Shown: piece by piece, positions 1-9,615 of the stretch
Layout: each line of letters begins with the position of its first letter
Numbering within the stretch: position 1 is the stretch's first letter
Virus record (IMG/VR): IMGVR_UViG_3300031885_000027
Coordinates: 1 to 48,800 of that record
Strand: one strand, 5' to 3'
Length of the DNA: 48,800 nucleotides
From: a virus
Notes under the pieces: model-generated
The model's input: only the letters and a program-made list of their open reading frames with translations
Databases searched by the model: none
What the model was told of the DNA's origin: nothing
Position numbers and translations under genes: made by a program

Positions 1-1117
1 TCACGACCTCTGCTTCGGACTCCGAGAAGTCCCAGTCGATGATGTCGATGTCCTGAATCCAGGATACTGGCTTGTTGGGTAAGACGTCGAGGTTGTAGAA
101 CGGGGGCTTGAAGACGATGCTGCCGTCCACGTCCATGAAGAATTCGAACCCGATGGCGTTCTTGGCTGTGTTGGCTGCCTCAAGCTTGGTCTGATATTCT
201 GACTGCCAGAGGTTGACCTGACCCGCGTTCGTGCCCTGCGTTCGCATCGCAGTGACTTCTGGGTCAGTGGGGTCAAACGTCATCTGACCCGCGGTCTGAC
301 CACCATTCGCTACTCGAACGACCTGTGAGGCGAACGGCTTCCCCATCTCAGGCTTGGTCGTGTTGAAACGGTCGTAAAGAGTGTCCCCTCGGACAGCGGT
401 ACCCTGTGTGCCATACAGCAAGAGATTGGAGCGGATCCTGGAAAACCTCTTCTGCCAGTAGAGCATGATGTCTGACAGAGCTGCGTTGAAGGTCTCCTTC
501 TGGCCCTCCTCCTTATTCATGCTCACGAGGGAACCGGAAGCCACTACGATGTCCCCAAAGGACTGTTGTGCGAGAGTCCAGATCACGTCATAGGGGTTGG
601 ACCCGAAGAACACGTTACCAAATAAGTTACGCCCCAATTGTCCGGCAGTCTGTGTGAACGCCGGGTTGACGTTCATCTGGCAGATTTCCCACCACTTGAG
701 AATGTCCGCACAGTTGATGGAGATAGTGTGCTCCCCACCGGAGTAGTTGTCACCGACGTCTGTGATCATCCCCCAGAAGATGGGGTAATACTGAGGGATG
801 CCCTCAATGAGGTAGTACCCCTTGCAGTAGATTTCCACCTCCATCATCGGCGTGAGGAGGAGGTTCCCGTCGAAGTACAGGTCGTCTATGGTGTGTCGAG
901 GGACAGATAGGCTGATGTTCGCTGACCCTGGAGGACTGTCCACGTTGAGTTCAACGGTGACATTGGTGATGAACTTGTTGAGGTCAAACTTCCGCTTGCA
1001 CTGGGGGCACCCAATGATGTCTGACTCCCCGTTGATGTAGACCAACGCATCCGGAGCGGTCACGACCGTAGGTCTGACTCCAGGACGGTACGTGCCTTGG
1101 AAGGGGCTTCTTGCCAT
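1..1117 (-). CDS. Probable baseplate/tail hub-side protein, partial (C-terminus off the left edge)
   Basis: The frame is open from an ATG at 1117 to the window edge, giving 372 residues with no stop, so the C-terminus is missing. The ATG overlaps the TAA of the upstream gene by one base (TAATG), which supports the start. The N-terminal part has a single CPQC pair (C37, C40). A beta-rich region follows, with short segments such as YYPIFWGMITDV and HTISINCADILKWW that resemble the hub-type baseplate proteins encoded after the tape measure in myophages. The function is inferred mainly from its place as third gene after the tape measure, next to two clear baseplate-type proteins. It could equally be another baseplate component. 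Confidence 0.7.
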   Translation of the reverse strand, partial: MARSPFQGTYRPGVRPTVVTAPDALVYINGESDIIGCPQCKRKFDLNKFITNVTVELNVDSPPGSANISLSVPRHTIDDLYFDGNLLLTPMMEVEIYCKGYYLIEGIPQYYPIFWGMITDVGDNYSGGEHTISINCADILKWWEICQMNVNPAFTQTAGQLGRNLFGNVFFGSNPYDVIWTLAQQSFGDIVVASGSLVSMNKEEGQKETFNAALSDIMLYWQKRFSRIRSNLLLYGTQGTAVRGDTLYDRFNTTKPEMGKPFASQVVRVANGGQTAGQMTFDPTDPEVTAMRTQGTNAGQVNLWQSEYQTKLEAANTAKNAIGFEFFMDVDGSIVFKPPFYNLDVLPNKPVSWIQDIDIIDWDFSESEAEVV

Positions 1118-3321
1118 TAGGTTGCCAACGCCAACTGAGAGTTCAGGTCGCTCAGTGTACTGAGATAGGTGTTGCGGTCAATCGTCCCGATCCGAAAATC
1201 CTGCTCCGTAAGGCTGATCTCAGCCTGGATGCGTTGCTTCGTCAGTTTGGCGCCAGACTCGTTACCTGGCTTCTGAGGACTGGAGGCAACCAGAACATCG
1301 ATGTCACCAAGGTCAATGACATTGGGATTGACCAGTTGATCGATGTCACCAAGGTCAATGACATTGGGGGTGACCTCATCCTCAGGGGAAAGAGTAACCT
1401 GCCCACCCAAGATGTCGCCCCCACCGGCAGGCAAGAAGGCTGAGGTCGTGTTGTTGAGTGCGAAGGTATTGTTGTTCCCTGTACCTTGAACAGGGGGGTT
1501 GTCCAGAAGGAACGTGGACCTCACAGTGAACTCGAAGGAGTAGTTCAGGGTGAATGGCTTGGTGTCGTCCTCCGTGACGTTGAAGCTGTCGAAAGAGCCG
1601 ATGTACAGGGTGTTGTCGTAGTAGATGTAGACGGACCCCACCATGGACAGGTTGAGCCGCTTGTCGCTCTGGCCCATGTCGTTGAGATACAGCCCAGCGT
1701 TGTTTCGGTAGAGGAGGTACAGGGAGAGGAAGTTCTGGTACCCCAAGGAGAAGTTCCTGGCCATGCGGGTCAACCCGGGTGCGCCCACGGCCTTGGGGTC
1801 CTTGAGGCTCTTGGCCAGGGCATAGAAGCCTGCCACTGAACCTGAGCCTGAAATCTTGTCCTGTTGGTCTCCCCAGTGCTCGATGATAGGGCCGTTCCGA
1901 CCCCAGTTCCCATCCGACGTGATCTTCTCAGCGGACACCGTGAAGGACGAGGGGTTCACCAGCATGCGTAGCGGAGGGGTGTTCCGCATGTTCTCCAGAG
2001 CCTTCTGAGTGGCTAGGATCTGCGCCCTCTGGGCATCCTGGAATCTCTTGCCCAAGTCTGTAGTGACGGTGATCTGAGTTGTGGCAATCTTGCTCAGGTT
2101 CTTCCGGCTCTCCATAGCCGCCGGGCTACCATCACTCACCCAAGAGGCGTTGACTTGGGGGGTACCTGTACCAGGGGGGAGGAGATCCCCTGGGCCGTAA
2201 GGTGAGCCTGGATTAAACCTATGTATGGGGGGAAGAGGTCTGTTACCTTTGACCCCTGCCCTTGCGATGTATGCCCCTGAGCTTTCCTTGTAGGCTAGAG
2301 CATCCGGGGCATGGAGGGGGGCTGGGTCCGCAACGCCCAGACTCACTCCTTGAGTAACCATAGTATTGGCCACTCTGTTCAACAAAGTAGGGTACAGGGG
2401 CTCTGGCCCTGACTTTTGGGTGCCACGGTAGTACACATCCACGGATGCCTCGTAGTACCCTTGTTGAGCCAGACCCGTTAAAAATCCAAGTGTGTCCCCT
2501 TGCTGTGCAGCCTGTATGGTGGCGGGATTTTTAGTGAGGAAGCTCAGGTAAGCTTTTGCCCCCTCTTGAGGGCTAGCGTAACTCTTATACAAGTTGCTGT
2601 CTGGAGGAGGCTGGCGAAACGTGGTGACCCCTGCCGGAATTGTTCGTGTAGGAGGCCCGGGTCTCTTTTCGGGAGGTGTGAGGGGTGCTCCACCCCCATA
2701 ATTCCCCACGAACCCTACATTGTTATTAGGCCAACTGCCTCCAGTTTCCCGCAACGACTGTGCAACGTAGAATTGCAATTCCGTAGCAGTTGGTTCTCGG
2801 CCTGTCACTTGGACATAAGCATCCCGCATCGTCTTCCAAATTTGGGGGATGCTCATCTGTGTTTTGATGGGAGGCCCTTTATCGGGGCCTACCCCATCCG
2901 TTTGCCTAACTTGTCCTACATTGGTGGGGCCTGTACCGATTGGAATCTGGTACGGCCCCAGTGTTACTTGACTAGCGTTTGCTCCCGCGTTGTCCTGAAT
3001 CGGGAGAGGAGCTGCCTCCTCAACAACTGTCTCCGACGTTTGCGATGTGGTCGTGACCGTACCAGTCGTCCCACTGGTAGCAGACCTGTCCAACAGCCTG
3101 CCAGTGACATTCGATGAAGGGGGCAGAATCCCGATGACGAAGAGCTTGGGGTTCCGGCCCCTCCTGTCTACCGCCGAGAGCGGGGTGAACTGCGAGTCGA
3201 GGCTATCCCTCTCAAGGGAGAGGTTGGAGTAGTACGTCAACAGCCCGGCATAGACGTTCGGAGGGTAGAAGTCCGCCTTGGTCTCGATCTGCTGGAAGAT
3301 AGAAGCGTTGGTGTCGGCCAT
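1117..3321 (-). CDS. Tail-associated lysozyme-like protein fused to a baseplate domain
   Basis: This 734-residue protein has three parts. Residues about 60-150 are low-complexity and Thr/Pro-rich. Residues about 160-330 form a peptidoglycan-hydrolase-like domain: SLRETGG with a candidate catalytic Glu near 192, then NNNVG, YASPQEGAKAYL and GYYEASVDVYYRG, the pattern of lysozyme/glucosaminidase-type tail domains. Residues about 450-610 match the neighbouring gene at 3330-4004 (NPSSF, EHWGDQ, SGSGS, YIGSFDSF). The likely role is local cell-wall digestion at the baseplate during injection. GTG at 3333 is also possible, but GAGG lies six bases before the ATG at 3321. The C-terminal tail carries a 14-residue tandem repeat. 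The domain reading is by motif only. Confidence 0.75.
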   Translation of the reverse strand: MADTNASIFQQIETKADFYPPNVYAGLLTYYSNLSLERDSLDSQFTPLSAVDRRGRNPKLFVIGILPPSSNVTGRLLDRSATSGTTGTVTTTSQTSETVVEEAAPLPIQDNAGANASQVTLGPYQIPIGTGPTNVGQVRQTDGVGPDKGPPIKTQMSIPQIWKTMRDAYVQVTGREPTATELQFYVAQSLRETGGSWPNNNVGFVGNYGGGAPLTPPEKRPGPPTRTIPAGVTTFRQPPPDSNLYKSYASPQEGAKAYLSFLTKNPATIQAAQQGDTLGFLTGLAQQGYYEASVDVYYRGTQKSGPEPLYPTLLNRVANTMVTQGVSLGVADPAPLHAPDALAYKESSGAYIARAGVKGNRPLPPIHRFNPGSPYGPGDLLPPGTGTPQVNASWVSDGSPAAMESRKNLSKIATTQITVTTDLGKRFQDAQRAQILATQKALENMRNTPPLRMLVNPSSFTVSAEKITSDGNWGRNGPIIEHWGDQQDKISGSGSVAGFYALAKSLKDPKAVGAPGLTRMARNFSLGYQNFLSLYLLYRNNAGLYLNDMGQSDKRLNLSMVGSVYIYYDNTLYIGSFDSFNVTEDDTKPFTLNYSFEFTVRSTFLLDNPPVQGTGNNNTFALNNTTSAFLPAGGGDILGGQVTLSPEDEVTPNVIDLGDIDQLVNPNVIDLGDIDVLVASSPQKPGNESGAKLTKQRIQAEISLTEQDFRIGTIDRNTYLSTLSDLNSQLALAT
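1297..1368. repeat. Two perfect 30-base direct repeats, period 42
   Basis: The same 30 bases occur at 1297-1326 and 1339-1368. They lie in the coding frame of the lysozyme-baseplate protein and encode NVIDLGDID twice near its C-terminus, 14 residues apart. The perfect DNA identity points to a recent tandem duplication. Confidence 0.85.
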
Positions 3322-3329
3322 CTTATACC

Positions 3330-4004
3330 TCACGCCAGACGAGTGATGGGAGCGGTGAGGTTGACGTTCTGGCTCTGGAACTGGGGAGATCCACGGTTAA
3401 GCTGACCTAGGCTGAACTTGGTGAGCGTTTCCTCGACCTTGAAGGTCCAACTCAGATTGAACGAGAACGGGGAGGTGTCCGTCTCCTCTACCTCGAAAGT
3501 CCTGAATGACCCAATGTACGTCCCACGGTCGTACATGAGCATGATGTTCCCGTGTAGGACAATGTTCCCAAACGGGTCGTGGAGGGCGCCATTGTTCAGG
3601 AAGAGATCAAAGAGGTCTCGGTACCGGTCCCAAGCAATAGTCCGCTGACGCATCACTGACGAGAGACCATTGTAGATGTTCATGAAGGCTCCCGTGGAGC
3701 CCGAGGCTGTCAAGGTTGTTAGTTCATGCCCCCAATGCTGCTCCACGAACCCACCCCGTGTCTGGATTCTCTCGATCTTCTGGTTGAACCCCTCCTGGAA
3801 GTTGCTGGGGTTCACATGGAGGACCAGGGCATGGGGCATCAGCACCTTGTGGTTGTCAAAAGGGCTCGTGACCTGAAACGCCATGGCAATCCCGCTAGGC
3901 ACCTGTGTGGCTGCGGGGTGGGTATACCCTGGATCTGTCCCTGGGCCATGAGGCCCCGGCAGGGACCTGAATGTCTGCTCGTTGGGTGAGGGAATTCGAG
4001 GCAT
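3330..4004 (-). CDS. Baseplate/tail protein of the NPxxF...HWG type
   Basis: 224 residues. Visible motifs in order are LHVNPSNFQEGF, TRGGFVEQHWGHEL, ASGSTGAFMN, RDLFDLFLNNG, MYDRGTYIGSFRTFEV and FSFNLSWTFKVEE. The same order appears in the second half of the lysozyme-like protein encoded immediately downstream, so the two share a homologous domain. Proteins with this domain sit downstream of tape measure genes in contractile-tail phages and PBSX-like elements, where they act in the tail tip or baseplate. It begins at an ATG directly after the tape measure stop. Its end is four bases past the GTG and nine past the preferred ATG of the next gene, consistent with translational coupling. Confidence 0.75.
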   Translation of the reverse strand: MPRIPSPNEQTFRSLPGPHGPGTDPGYTHPAATQVPSGIAMAFQVTSPFDNHKVLMPHALVLHVNPSNFQEGFNQKIERIQTRGGFVEQHWGHELTTLTASGSTGAFMNIYNGLSSVMRQRTIAWDRYRDLFDLFLNNGALHDPFGNIVLHGNIMLMYDRGTYIGSFRTFEVEETDTSPFSFNLSWTFKVEETLTKFSLGQLNRGSPQFQSQNVNLTAPITRLA

Positions 4005-4005
4005 A

Positions 4006-7000
4006 TCAGTTCAGGTGCTCACGCCGCTTGTACTCATAGATGGCGTTGGTGGCCGCAACCTTGACCATGTTGGCAAGGTCAGACCCACCGATACCGTTGA
4101 CGTTCACGGTGACGCTGGTGCCCCCTCCCCCAGCTCCTCCCTTAGGGACGATGGTCTCCCCCTTTCCGATAGTCGTGGGCATCTCTCCAGCCGGAGCCTT
4201 GAGGACCTTGGCAGTGCCATCTGGGTTCTGACCAGCAACGAAGCCTCCGGCTGCATGGGGCTTAGCCGCCTCCACCTTGCCCGCCACGAAGCTCTTGGCA
4301 TCCCCTCCCTGCTTGTTGAGGGCAGAGGTGATTGCCCCGGCTGACATGTCCTTGTAGAGAGAATACTCAACCAGGGCAACTCGAATGGCATCTAGAACGG
4401 ACTTCTCGATCACTGGACCAAGTTCGTTTGCTAGGAAGCTCTTGTCGAGCTTGACGTCTCTCTTGAGGATGCCCGCAAGAACGCCAAAGCCGTCCGTGAG
4501 GGTCATCTCACTTTGGTCCCGAATGGTCTGAGTTACTTCAGCGATCCCTGTGTCCTTGGTGGCCTGGCGGACTTCGTCCATCCCTTTCCGGATCGAGTCC
4601 AGAGCTGGCCCCTGTACCTCAGTAGGGGCTGGATTTACCGCTGGGGCTGCCGAAGCTGGCTTTGGGGGTGTGGCTGCTGACTCTGCTTCTGGCTCCGGGG
4701 CGGCTGCTGACTCTGTTCCCTGTGCTGCTGGCTCATCCCCTAAGCCAAGGAAATTCTCGATAGCCCCTGTGAAAGTGGGGGCATTTACATCATCTTCCCC
4801 GCCCGCACCAACCAGATTTTTTGCCGCCGCCCAGTAACCTGGTTTTTCAGGCTCTTTCGCTGCCTCCGGCTGCTCCGGCTTCTTCTCGTCCCCAAACCCA
4901 AAGAATTTCCCGATAGCTCCCTTGAACAGCTTCTTGGATAGTTTCTGGATGATGTCTATGAGTCCGTTAATCATCTGGAGGATAGGGTTCGTAATGGCGT
5001 AGGCCAGCTTGTCCACGAACTCCCCCACCCAGTTTGTTAGACTCCCCGCAATAATACCAACCTTTGCCTCAATGCTGACGATGTCATTCCCAATCTTCTT
5101 CTGAAGGACATACTGATCCTTGATCCCCTTCGCCTCATTCTGGGTAACCTTGGACATAGTCTCCATGATGGCGTTGGAGTCCTTGGCTTGCAATTGTGAG
5201 GCTGCATCAGCATCCGTCGAATTGATATGCAGACCCTTCAGGATGCCTTGCTCCTCTTTGGTGAGTTCCGCATTCGTTTGAAGTTTGGCAACGATTTCTC
5301 CCTTGGTCTGGTCCAAACTCATGTACGTCTCCTTCGCCATGAGCACCTGCTCATCGGACAACCCCGCAGCTTGACCCGCAGCCAACAGTTGCGCCCCCTT
5401 GAGGTCTTTGATGCTCGTCCCGTGAGTTATGTTCTTGATAGCAGCATCCATGAGGTCGAAGTTAGCTTTCCAGGAGTTGTCTGCCATTGCTGAGGCGGTA
5501 TCTACAGCATCCCCACTAGCTAACTGCTGAGTACGCAGAGCTGCCCTATTGATGTCTGATCTCTGGCTCGCATTAAACTTGTTGCCCATCCTCGTAGCCA
5601 TCTTAATCTGCCACTTGGATGTCTCCTCCGGACTCTTGTGAACCGCATCCAGCATCTCCTTAGTTTCTGCTGCACTCAACTTCAAGTCCCCAGCCATCTC
5701 CGTTAGTTTGCGGTCGCTATCCTTCATACCTATGGCGGCAGCCTTTGGCGTCCCAGCCATGATGGTGAGTTTCAGTCGTTCGGAGAGATCCTTATCCTTC
5801 GTCATGCCCACAAGGGACTGAGCGAACTTCTGAACTTGCTTGGGGTCCATCGCTTTACCCAGCATCTTCAACAACCGTGTGGTGTCTTCCAGTCGGTTGT
5901 TGTACAGGGTCATGTCATCACTCATCCCCCGAAGGATGTTGAAGAACTTGTTGGAGGCCATCCCAGAATTATTGGCAGCGTTCGTAATCGCCTGGAGTTT
6001 TAGCTGGGTTTTGTCCGCATCTATTCCCATGTCCGTGGTCATGTGGGACATGAGCTGGTTAACCTCCCCGATGCTCACTCCTAGACCCCTGCTAAAAACC
6101 ACAGATGACTGCACCAATTGCTTGGACAGAGCCTCTACCGGCATGTTGGCCTTCTTGGCAGCGTCACCAATCTGCTTCAGACCCAAACCCTCAGCCGCAA
6201 GACCACTGATCGTTGATGTGTACATCTCCGGAGTGATGCCCAAGTCCATGTTGTCTAAGTCGTGGGCAGCATCTCGTACCTTCTTGATCGTGGTGTGGAC
6301 ATCCGCGAAGGCTGCGTTGACGTTTCCGGCATGGCTTGCCAGGTACGCTGAGGTGTCTGATGCCTCCAGTAGGGAAGCATTGAACTGTTTTATTCTGGAA
6401 TCCAACTTCGTGATGATGTCGAACGCCACTGATAGTTGCCCCCCAAGAGCTGTCAGCACAGGCCCCATCTTAGTGAAGCCGCTCACAATCTTTCCCATAC
6501 CCCCCTCGGCCATCTTCATGGCCTTACCTGCGCCAGCTCCAGGCACCTCAGGTTTCTCAGTTCGTTTGCGGAGAAGATGCATCCCAGCCAACATCCCCTT
6601 CCCTATAATCTTGGCAGCCGCACCGGCCGCAGCAGGAAGGTCATTGTTGAGGAGTGCCTTCAGAGGGGCGGTGAGTAATTCCCCTCCATCAGAGATGCTT
6701 TGCGCTATCCTGGCTGGCCTGGCCTCAGACTCCTGATATGCGCTCTCCTCCAGTTTTTCCTTCATGTCGGCGGCTGACTTCTCAGCCTCCTCCATTGTCC
6801 GCTTGTACTTGGAGGCTTCGCTGTCCAGTTTACCGAAAATATTCTGCTGTTCCCTCAGACCGGTGTTCAGGTTTTGGAGAATCTTTTCGTCCGCCTTACG
6901 GTCTTGAGTTATTTTGGCCTGAATGGCACGACCCATTTCCAGTGCGTCTTTGTCCTTCCGGTCAGTTTGAGTGATGACCTTCCCGATCTTGTCCTCTTGC

Positions 7001-7341
7001 TTGCGGTAGCCCCGTATCTTCCTTTCGAGATCCGCTCTCTTTTCAAGACCCCTCTTGTACTTCTCCTGTACCTTGCGTTGACTTTCCCCGATGCGAGCTA
7101 TCTCCGACCCTAGATTCTTCTGTGAGTCTATTGCGGAGCTTACTGCATCCCGGTAAGCGCCTCGCATTTCCTCACCGAGCTTCTGCCACGCTTTACCAGA
7201 CGTCTTGCTGATACGCTGTGACTCCTTATCGATACGACGAAGATGTTCCGAGATGGCCTTTTGAGCCTTGTGGAAACCCGCAATGGCATCCCGTGGATCT
7301 ACCTCAACACCAAATTTAAGGATCTCGTCTTCTCTGGCCAC
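4006..7341 (-). CDS. Tail tape measure protein
   Basis: 1111 residues starting at GTG. The length, the helical N-terminal 200 residues rich in K/E/Q heptad-like pattern, the Ala/Gly-rich middle, and the position between chaperone-like and baseplate genes identify a tape measure protein, which sets tail length and lines the tube. A hydrophobic stretch at about 761-815 could contact the host membrane during ejection. Two similar pieces (GAIGKFFGFGDE near 808 and GAIENFLGLGDE near 859) flank Pro/Ala/Glu-rich linkers. At roughly 1.5 angstrom per residue, a rule of thumb for this family, the tail would be about 165 nm long. No lysozyme or protease motif was noticed inside it. Confidence 0.92.
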   Translation of the reverse strand: MAREDEILKFGVEVDPRDAIAGFHKAQKAISEHLRRIDKESQRISKTSGKAWQKLGEEMRGAYRDAVSSAIDSQKNLGSEIARIGESQRKVQEKYKRGLEKRADLERKIRGYRKQEDKIGKVITQTDRKDKDALEMGRAIQAKITQDRKADEKILQNLNTGLREQQNIFGKLDSEASKYKRTMEEAEKSAADMKEKLEESAYQESEARPARIAQSISDGGELLTAPLKALLNNDLPAAAGAAAKIIGKGMLAGMHLLRKRTEKPEVPGAGAGKAMKMAEGGMGKIVSGFTKMGPVLTALGGQLSVAFDIITKLDSRIKQFNASLLEASDTSAYLASHAGNVNAAFADVHTTIKKVRDAAHDLDNMDLGITPEMYTSTISGLAAEGLGLKQIGDAAKKANMPVEALSKQLVQSSVVFSRGLGVSIGEVNQLMSHMTTDMGIDADKTQLKLQAITNAANNSGMASNKFFNILRGMSDDMTLYNNRLEDTTRLLKMLGKAMDPKQVQKFAQSLVGMTKDKDLSERLKLTIMAGTPKAAAIGMKDSDRKLTEMAGDLKLSAAETKEMLDAVHKSPEETSKWQIKMATRMGNKFNASQRSDINRAALRTQQLASGDAVDTASAMADNSWKANFDLMDAAIKNITHGTSIKDLKGAQLLAAGQAAGLSDEQVLMAKETYMSLDQTKGEIVAKLQTNAELTKEEQGILKGLHINSTDADAASQLQAKDSNAIMETMSKVTQNEAKGIKDQYVLQKKIGNDIVSIEAKVGIIAGSLTNWVGEFVDKLAYAITNPILQMINGLIDIIQKLSKKLFKGAIGKFFGFGDEKKPEQPEAAKEPEKPGYWAAAKNLVGAGGEDDVNAPTFTGAIENFLGLGDEPAAQGTESAAAPEPEAESAATPPKPASAAPAVNPAPTEVQGPALDSIRKGMDEVRQATKDTGIAEVTQTIRDQSEMTLTDGFGVLAGILKRDVKLDKSFLANELGPVIEKSVLDAIRVALVEYSLYKDMSAGAITSALNKQGGDAKSFVAGKVEAAKPHAAGGFVAGQNPDGTAKVLKAPAGEMPTTIGKGETIVPKGGAGGGGTSVTVNVNGIGGSDLANMVKVAATNAIYEYKRREHLN

Positions 7342-7343
7342 GG

Positions 7344-8603
7344 TTACCGACCTCTCCAGGTGGTGCTACCTGGCTTCGCTGCGGGGAGAGGAACCGCCGT
7401 GGATGGGTCACGATCCGTCTCCGTCACGGTTTCAGCTCGGGGGATATTCCACTTGTCCATGAACTCGGTGTGCCTCTCATCATAGAGTTCAGGATAAACG
7501 ATCTGCGAGGCGGCTCTCTGAGCATTGAGTTGCCGATGCCGTAGCAGTCTTGCCTGGACTTCTTGCGAGGAAAGCCCTTGGGTGAGGTCCGTTCCACCCA
7601 GCAACGGCTTACCCTCGAACTCCTCACGGTGCCTCTCGGCCACAGCCCGGAGTGCCGCTGCCTTGTCCTCGTACCCCTGCCGGACTCTCTGCTCGTGGGC
7701 CTCGATGACCTGATCGTGCCAATCCTTCTCTCCACGAAGGTCTGCCTTGAGCTGCTCCGACAACTCAGGAACCGTGTTGGCCACAGTAAGCACCTGACCC
7801 CCGACTCCATTGGACGGACCATCCATGGCCTCCCCAAGGAGTACATGTCTCAGGATCCTATCCCTCCGAGTAATCTTCTCAGTCCGATCCTTCTCTTTCC
7901 GTGACCGGTCGCTGGAGTGAATCTTGCTCATCCCCTTGCCGACAGTCGCCCCAGCAATGAACTTGGTGTTCTCCCAGTCAGCCTCGTACTGCCCTTTCAA
8001 GTCCTCAAAGTAATTCAACGCCCGCCACATGAGCTGTGCCCAGTTCATCCCTAAGACAGAAGTGCCAGGGATACCGCTGACCGCTGTGGAGGTCAGGTCC
8101 ACCTCGTGAAGCTGTGCCCATCGGAGCCTAGATACGGACTCCATGGTGTACGCTTCGGTCAGGATCACAGCCTGATAGGCCCGCCGATTGATCTCCGAAA
8201 GATACCGAATCACCTTCTGCTTGGCCGCAACAGGGAGTTCCTTGAAGAAGCTCACAAGCTCGGGCTGGAGCTTGTCCCTGTCCTTCAACATGTTCTGGCC
8301 GTCCACCATCAACACCCCAAAGGTCAGGAACAGGTCGTTGTAGTTCTTGGTTGTAGTCCCCCCTGCCATCAGCCGAATCAGCTCGAACTCGTGATGGTTG
8401 ATTGACTTGAAGACGAATAGAACGTCGTTTATCTCAGCCGACTGAGTGAGAAAACCATGGAACAGCATCGGGTCTACGTCCTTGTAGACCTCCGGATTGA
8501 CCTCAGGAAAAGCCTGAGGTGCCGAGAAGTCGGCATCCTCGCCTTCAACCTCTTTCTGAAGTGACCCCTGCTCCTCCTCGTAGGTCCGGCCCGGGTCAGC
8601 CAT
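7344..8603 (-). CDS. Conserved tail protein, second of a chaperone-like pair
   Basis: 419 residues. The middle (about 40-230) is helical and looks conserved: DPMLFHGFLTQ, FKSINHHEFELI, YLSEINRRAYQA, SRLRWAQL, MNWAQLMWRALNYFEDL. The C-terminal 150 residues are charged and helical. No enzyme motif is visible. It lies between a chaperone-like gene and the tape measure gene, the place of tail assembly chaperones. It starts three codons after the stop of the previous gene and in the same frame, so readthrough of that TGA would make a fusion. Function is assigned by context only. Confidence 0.6.
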   Translation of the reverse strand: MADPGRTYEEEQGSLQKEVEGEDADFSAPQAFPEVNPEVYKDVDPMLFHGFLTQSAEINDVLFVFKSINHHEFELIRLMAGGTTTKNYNDLFLTFGVLMVDGQNMLKDRDKLQPELVSFFKELPVAAKQKVIRYLSEINRRAYQAVILTEAYTMESVSRLRWAQLHEVDLTSTAVSGIPGTSVLGMNWAQLMWRALNYFEDLKGQYEADWENTKFIAGATVGKGMSKIHSSDRSRKEKDRTEKITRRDRILRHVLLGEAMDGPSNGVGGQVLTVANTVPELSEQLKADLRGEKDWHDQVIEAHEQRVRQGYEDKAAALRAVAERHREEFEGKPLLGGTDLTQGLSSQEVQARLLRHRQLNAQRAASQIVYPELYDERHTEFMDKWNIPRAETVTETDRDPSTAVPLPAAKPGSTTWRGR

Positions 8604-8606
8604 AGC

Positions 8607-9590
8607 TCAAGCCCGTCGTGGCGGACTGTACCTCGGATTGACTCCTGCTACGGGAGGGCGGTCCACGGGTACAGGACCACCTGAAATGGGTCGCTTCAGC
8701 TCTACAGCCTCTACAGAGGGCCTTTGAGACGTGACAGGTGCCGGAGGAGGCTCCCCCTCCAAAGAGGCTATCTGAGCGGCTCTGGAAAGGTTCTGGACAG
8801 GGGTTGCTGACTGTCGAATAGCCTCCGGGACAGGTACCTTCTGTGAGGCCGATACCTGGACCGGAGCCGAGGACTGGGCCGGAGCTGGAAGGTCCACAGA
8901 CCCTTGGTTCATAGGTGTCCGATTCCTCATCAGGTCGCTCACTGAGGAATCCTCTTGCGGAATCGGAGGCTGAGGTACTGGCTGAGCCTCTGTCTCCACC
9001 TCGGCTAGCTTGGCCGCTGCGGCATCCACCTCAGCCTGTGATACCTTTGGAGCCAACCCAGACTCCCCCAGAGTCCGGATCAGTAGCTCTCCAGGGATGC
9101 TTTCCCCAAGCTCACGAACCTCTCCAAGGAGCCGACGAAGCTTATCCTCGTCCGTCTCCTCAGCGATGTCGAACTGGATACCTTCCTTGGCCTTCTCCTC
9201 AGCCTTGATCAGAAGCTCCGCAAACTTCCGCCAGGCTACAGTGATGGCCTCACGTCCCCAGGTCTTGAGGAACGTATCCCTGACCCAAGCATGCTTCTCT
9301 AGCTTGACCGGCTTGCCATCCTCTTCCTCAATTTCAATGAGGTTCACATCCCGGAGGTCTACCCCATCGATCTCAACGATGGCTCGGCAGAGATGCCCAA
9401 TCTGAAACCCGTGAAGGTAGGCCACATCCTCCAGTTCACGAGTCTCGTCCCCAATAGCCTCGTACTCCTCGGGGGTGAGGCTCCGAAACACGAACGAGCA
9501 ACCCGCGATAATCACGGGTTGCTCGATCAGCCCTACCTTCTTCGCCTTCTCAAGGGCAGCCTTGAGCTTCTTTGCTTGTAAAACAGCCAT
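8607..9590 (-). CDS. Tail assembly chaperone-like protein
   Basis: 327 residues from the ATG at 9590. That start is preferred because AGGAG lies six bases upstream of it and directly abuts the alternative ATG at 9596. The first 190 residues are a compact helical domain with FVFRSLTPEEYEAIGDE, AIVEIDGVDL and TFLKTWGREAITVAWRKF, resembling the small proteins encoded between tail tube and tape measure that chaperone tape measure assembly. The C-terminal 140 residues are Pro/Ala/Val-rich and probably disordered. Chaperone genes of this kind are often joined by a programmed frameshift. Here the next gene instead follows an in-frame TGA. Confidence 0.6.
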   Translation of the reverse strand: MAVLQAKKLKAALEKAKKVGLIEQPVIIAGCSFVFRSLTPEEYEAIGDETRELEDVAYLHGFQIGHLCRAIVEIDGVDLRDVNLIEIEEEDGKPVKLEKHAWVRDTFLKTWGREAITVAWRKFAELLIKAEEKAKEGIQFDIAEETDEDKLRRLLGEVRELGESIPGELLIRTLGESGLAPKVSQAEVDAAAAKLAEVETEAQPVPQPPIPQEDSSVSDLMRNRTPMNQGSVDLPAPAQSSAPVQVSASQKVPVPEAIRQSATPVQNLSRAAQIASLEGEPPPAPVTSQRPSVEAVELKRPISGGPVPVDRPPVAGVNPRYSPPRRA

Positions 9591-9615
9591 CTTCATCTCC
9601 TATTCATTCGGGAGA

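Noticed and set aside
5840-6736. Plus-strand open frame of 298 codons
   Set aside because: Antisense to the tape measure; Ser/Pro/Leu/Ala bias and no recognisable domain.
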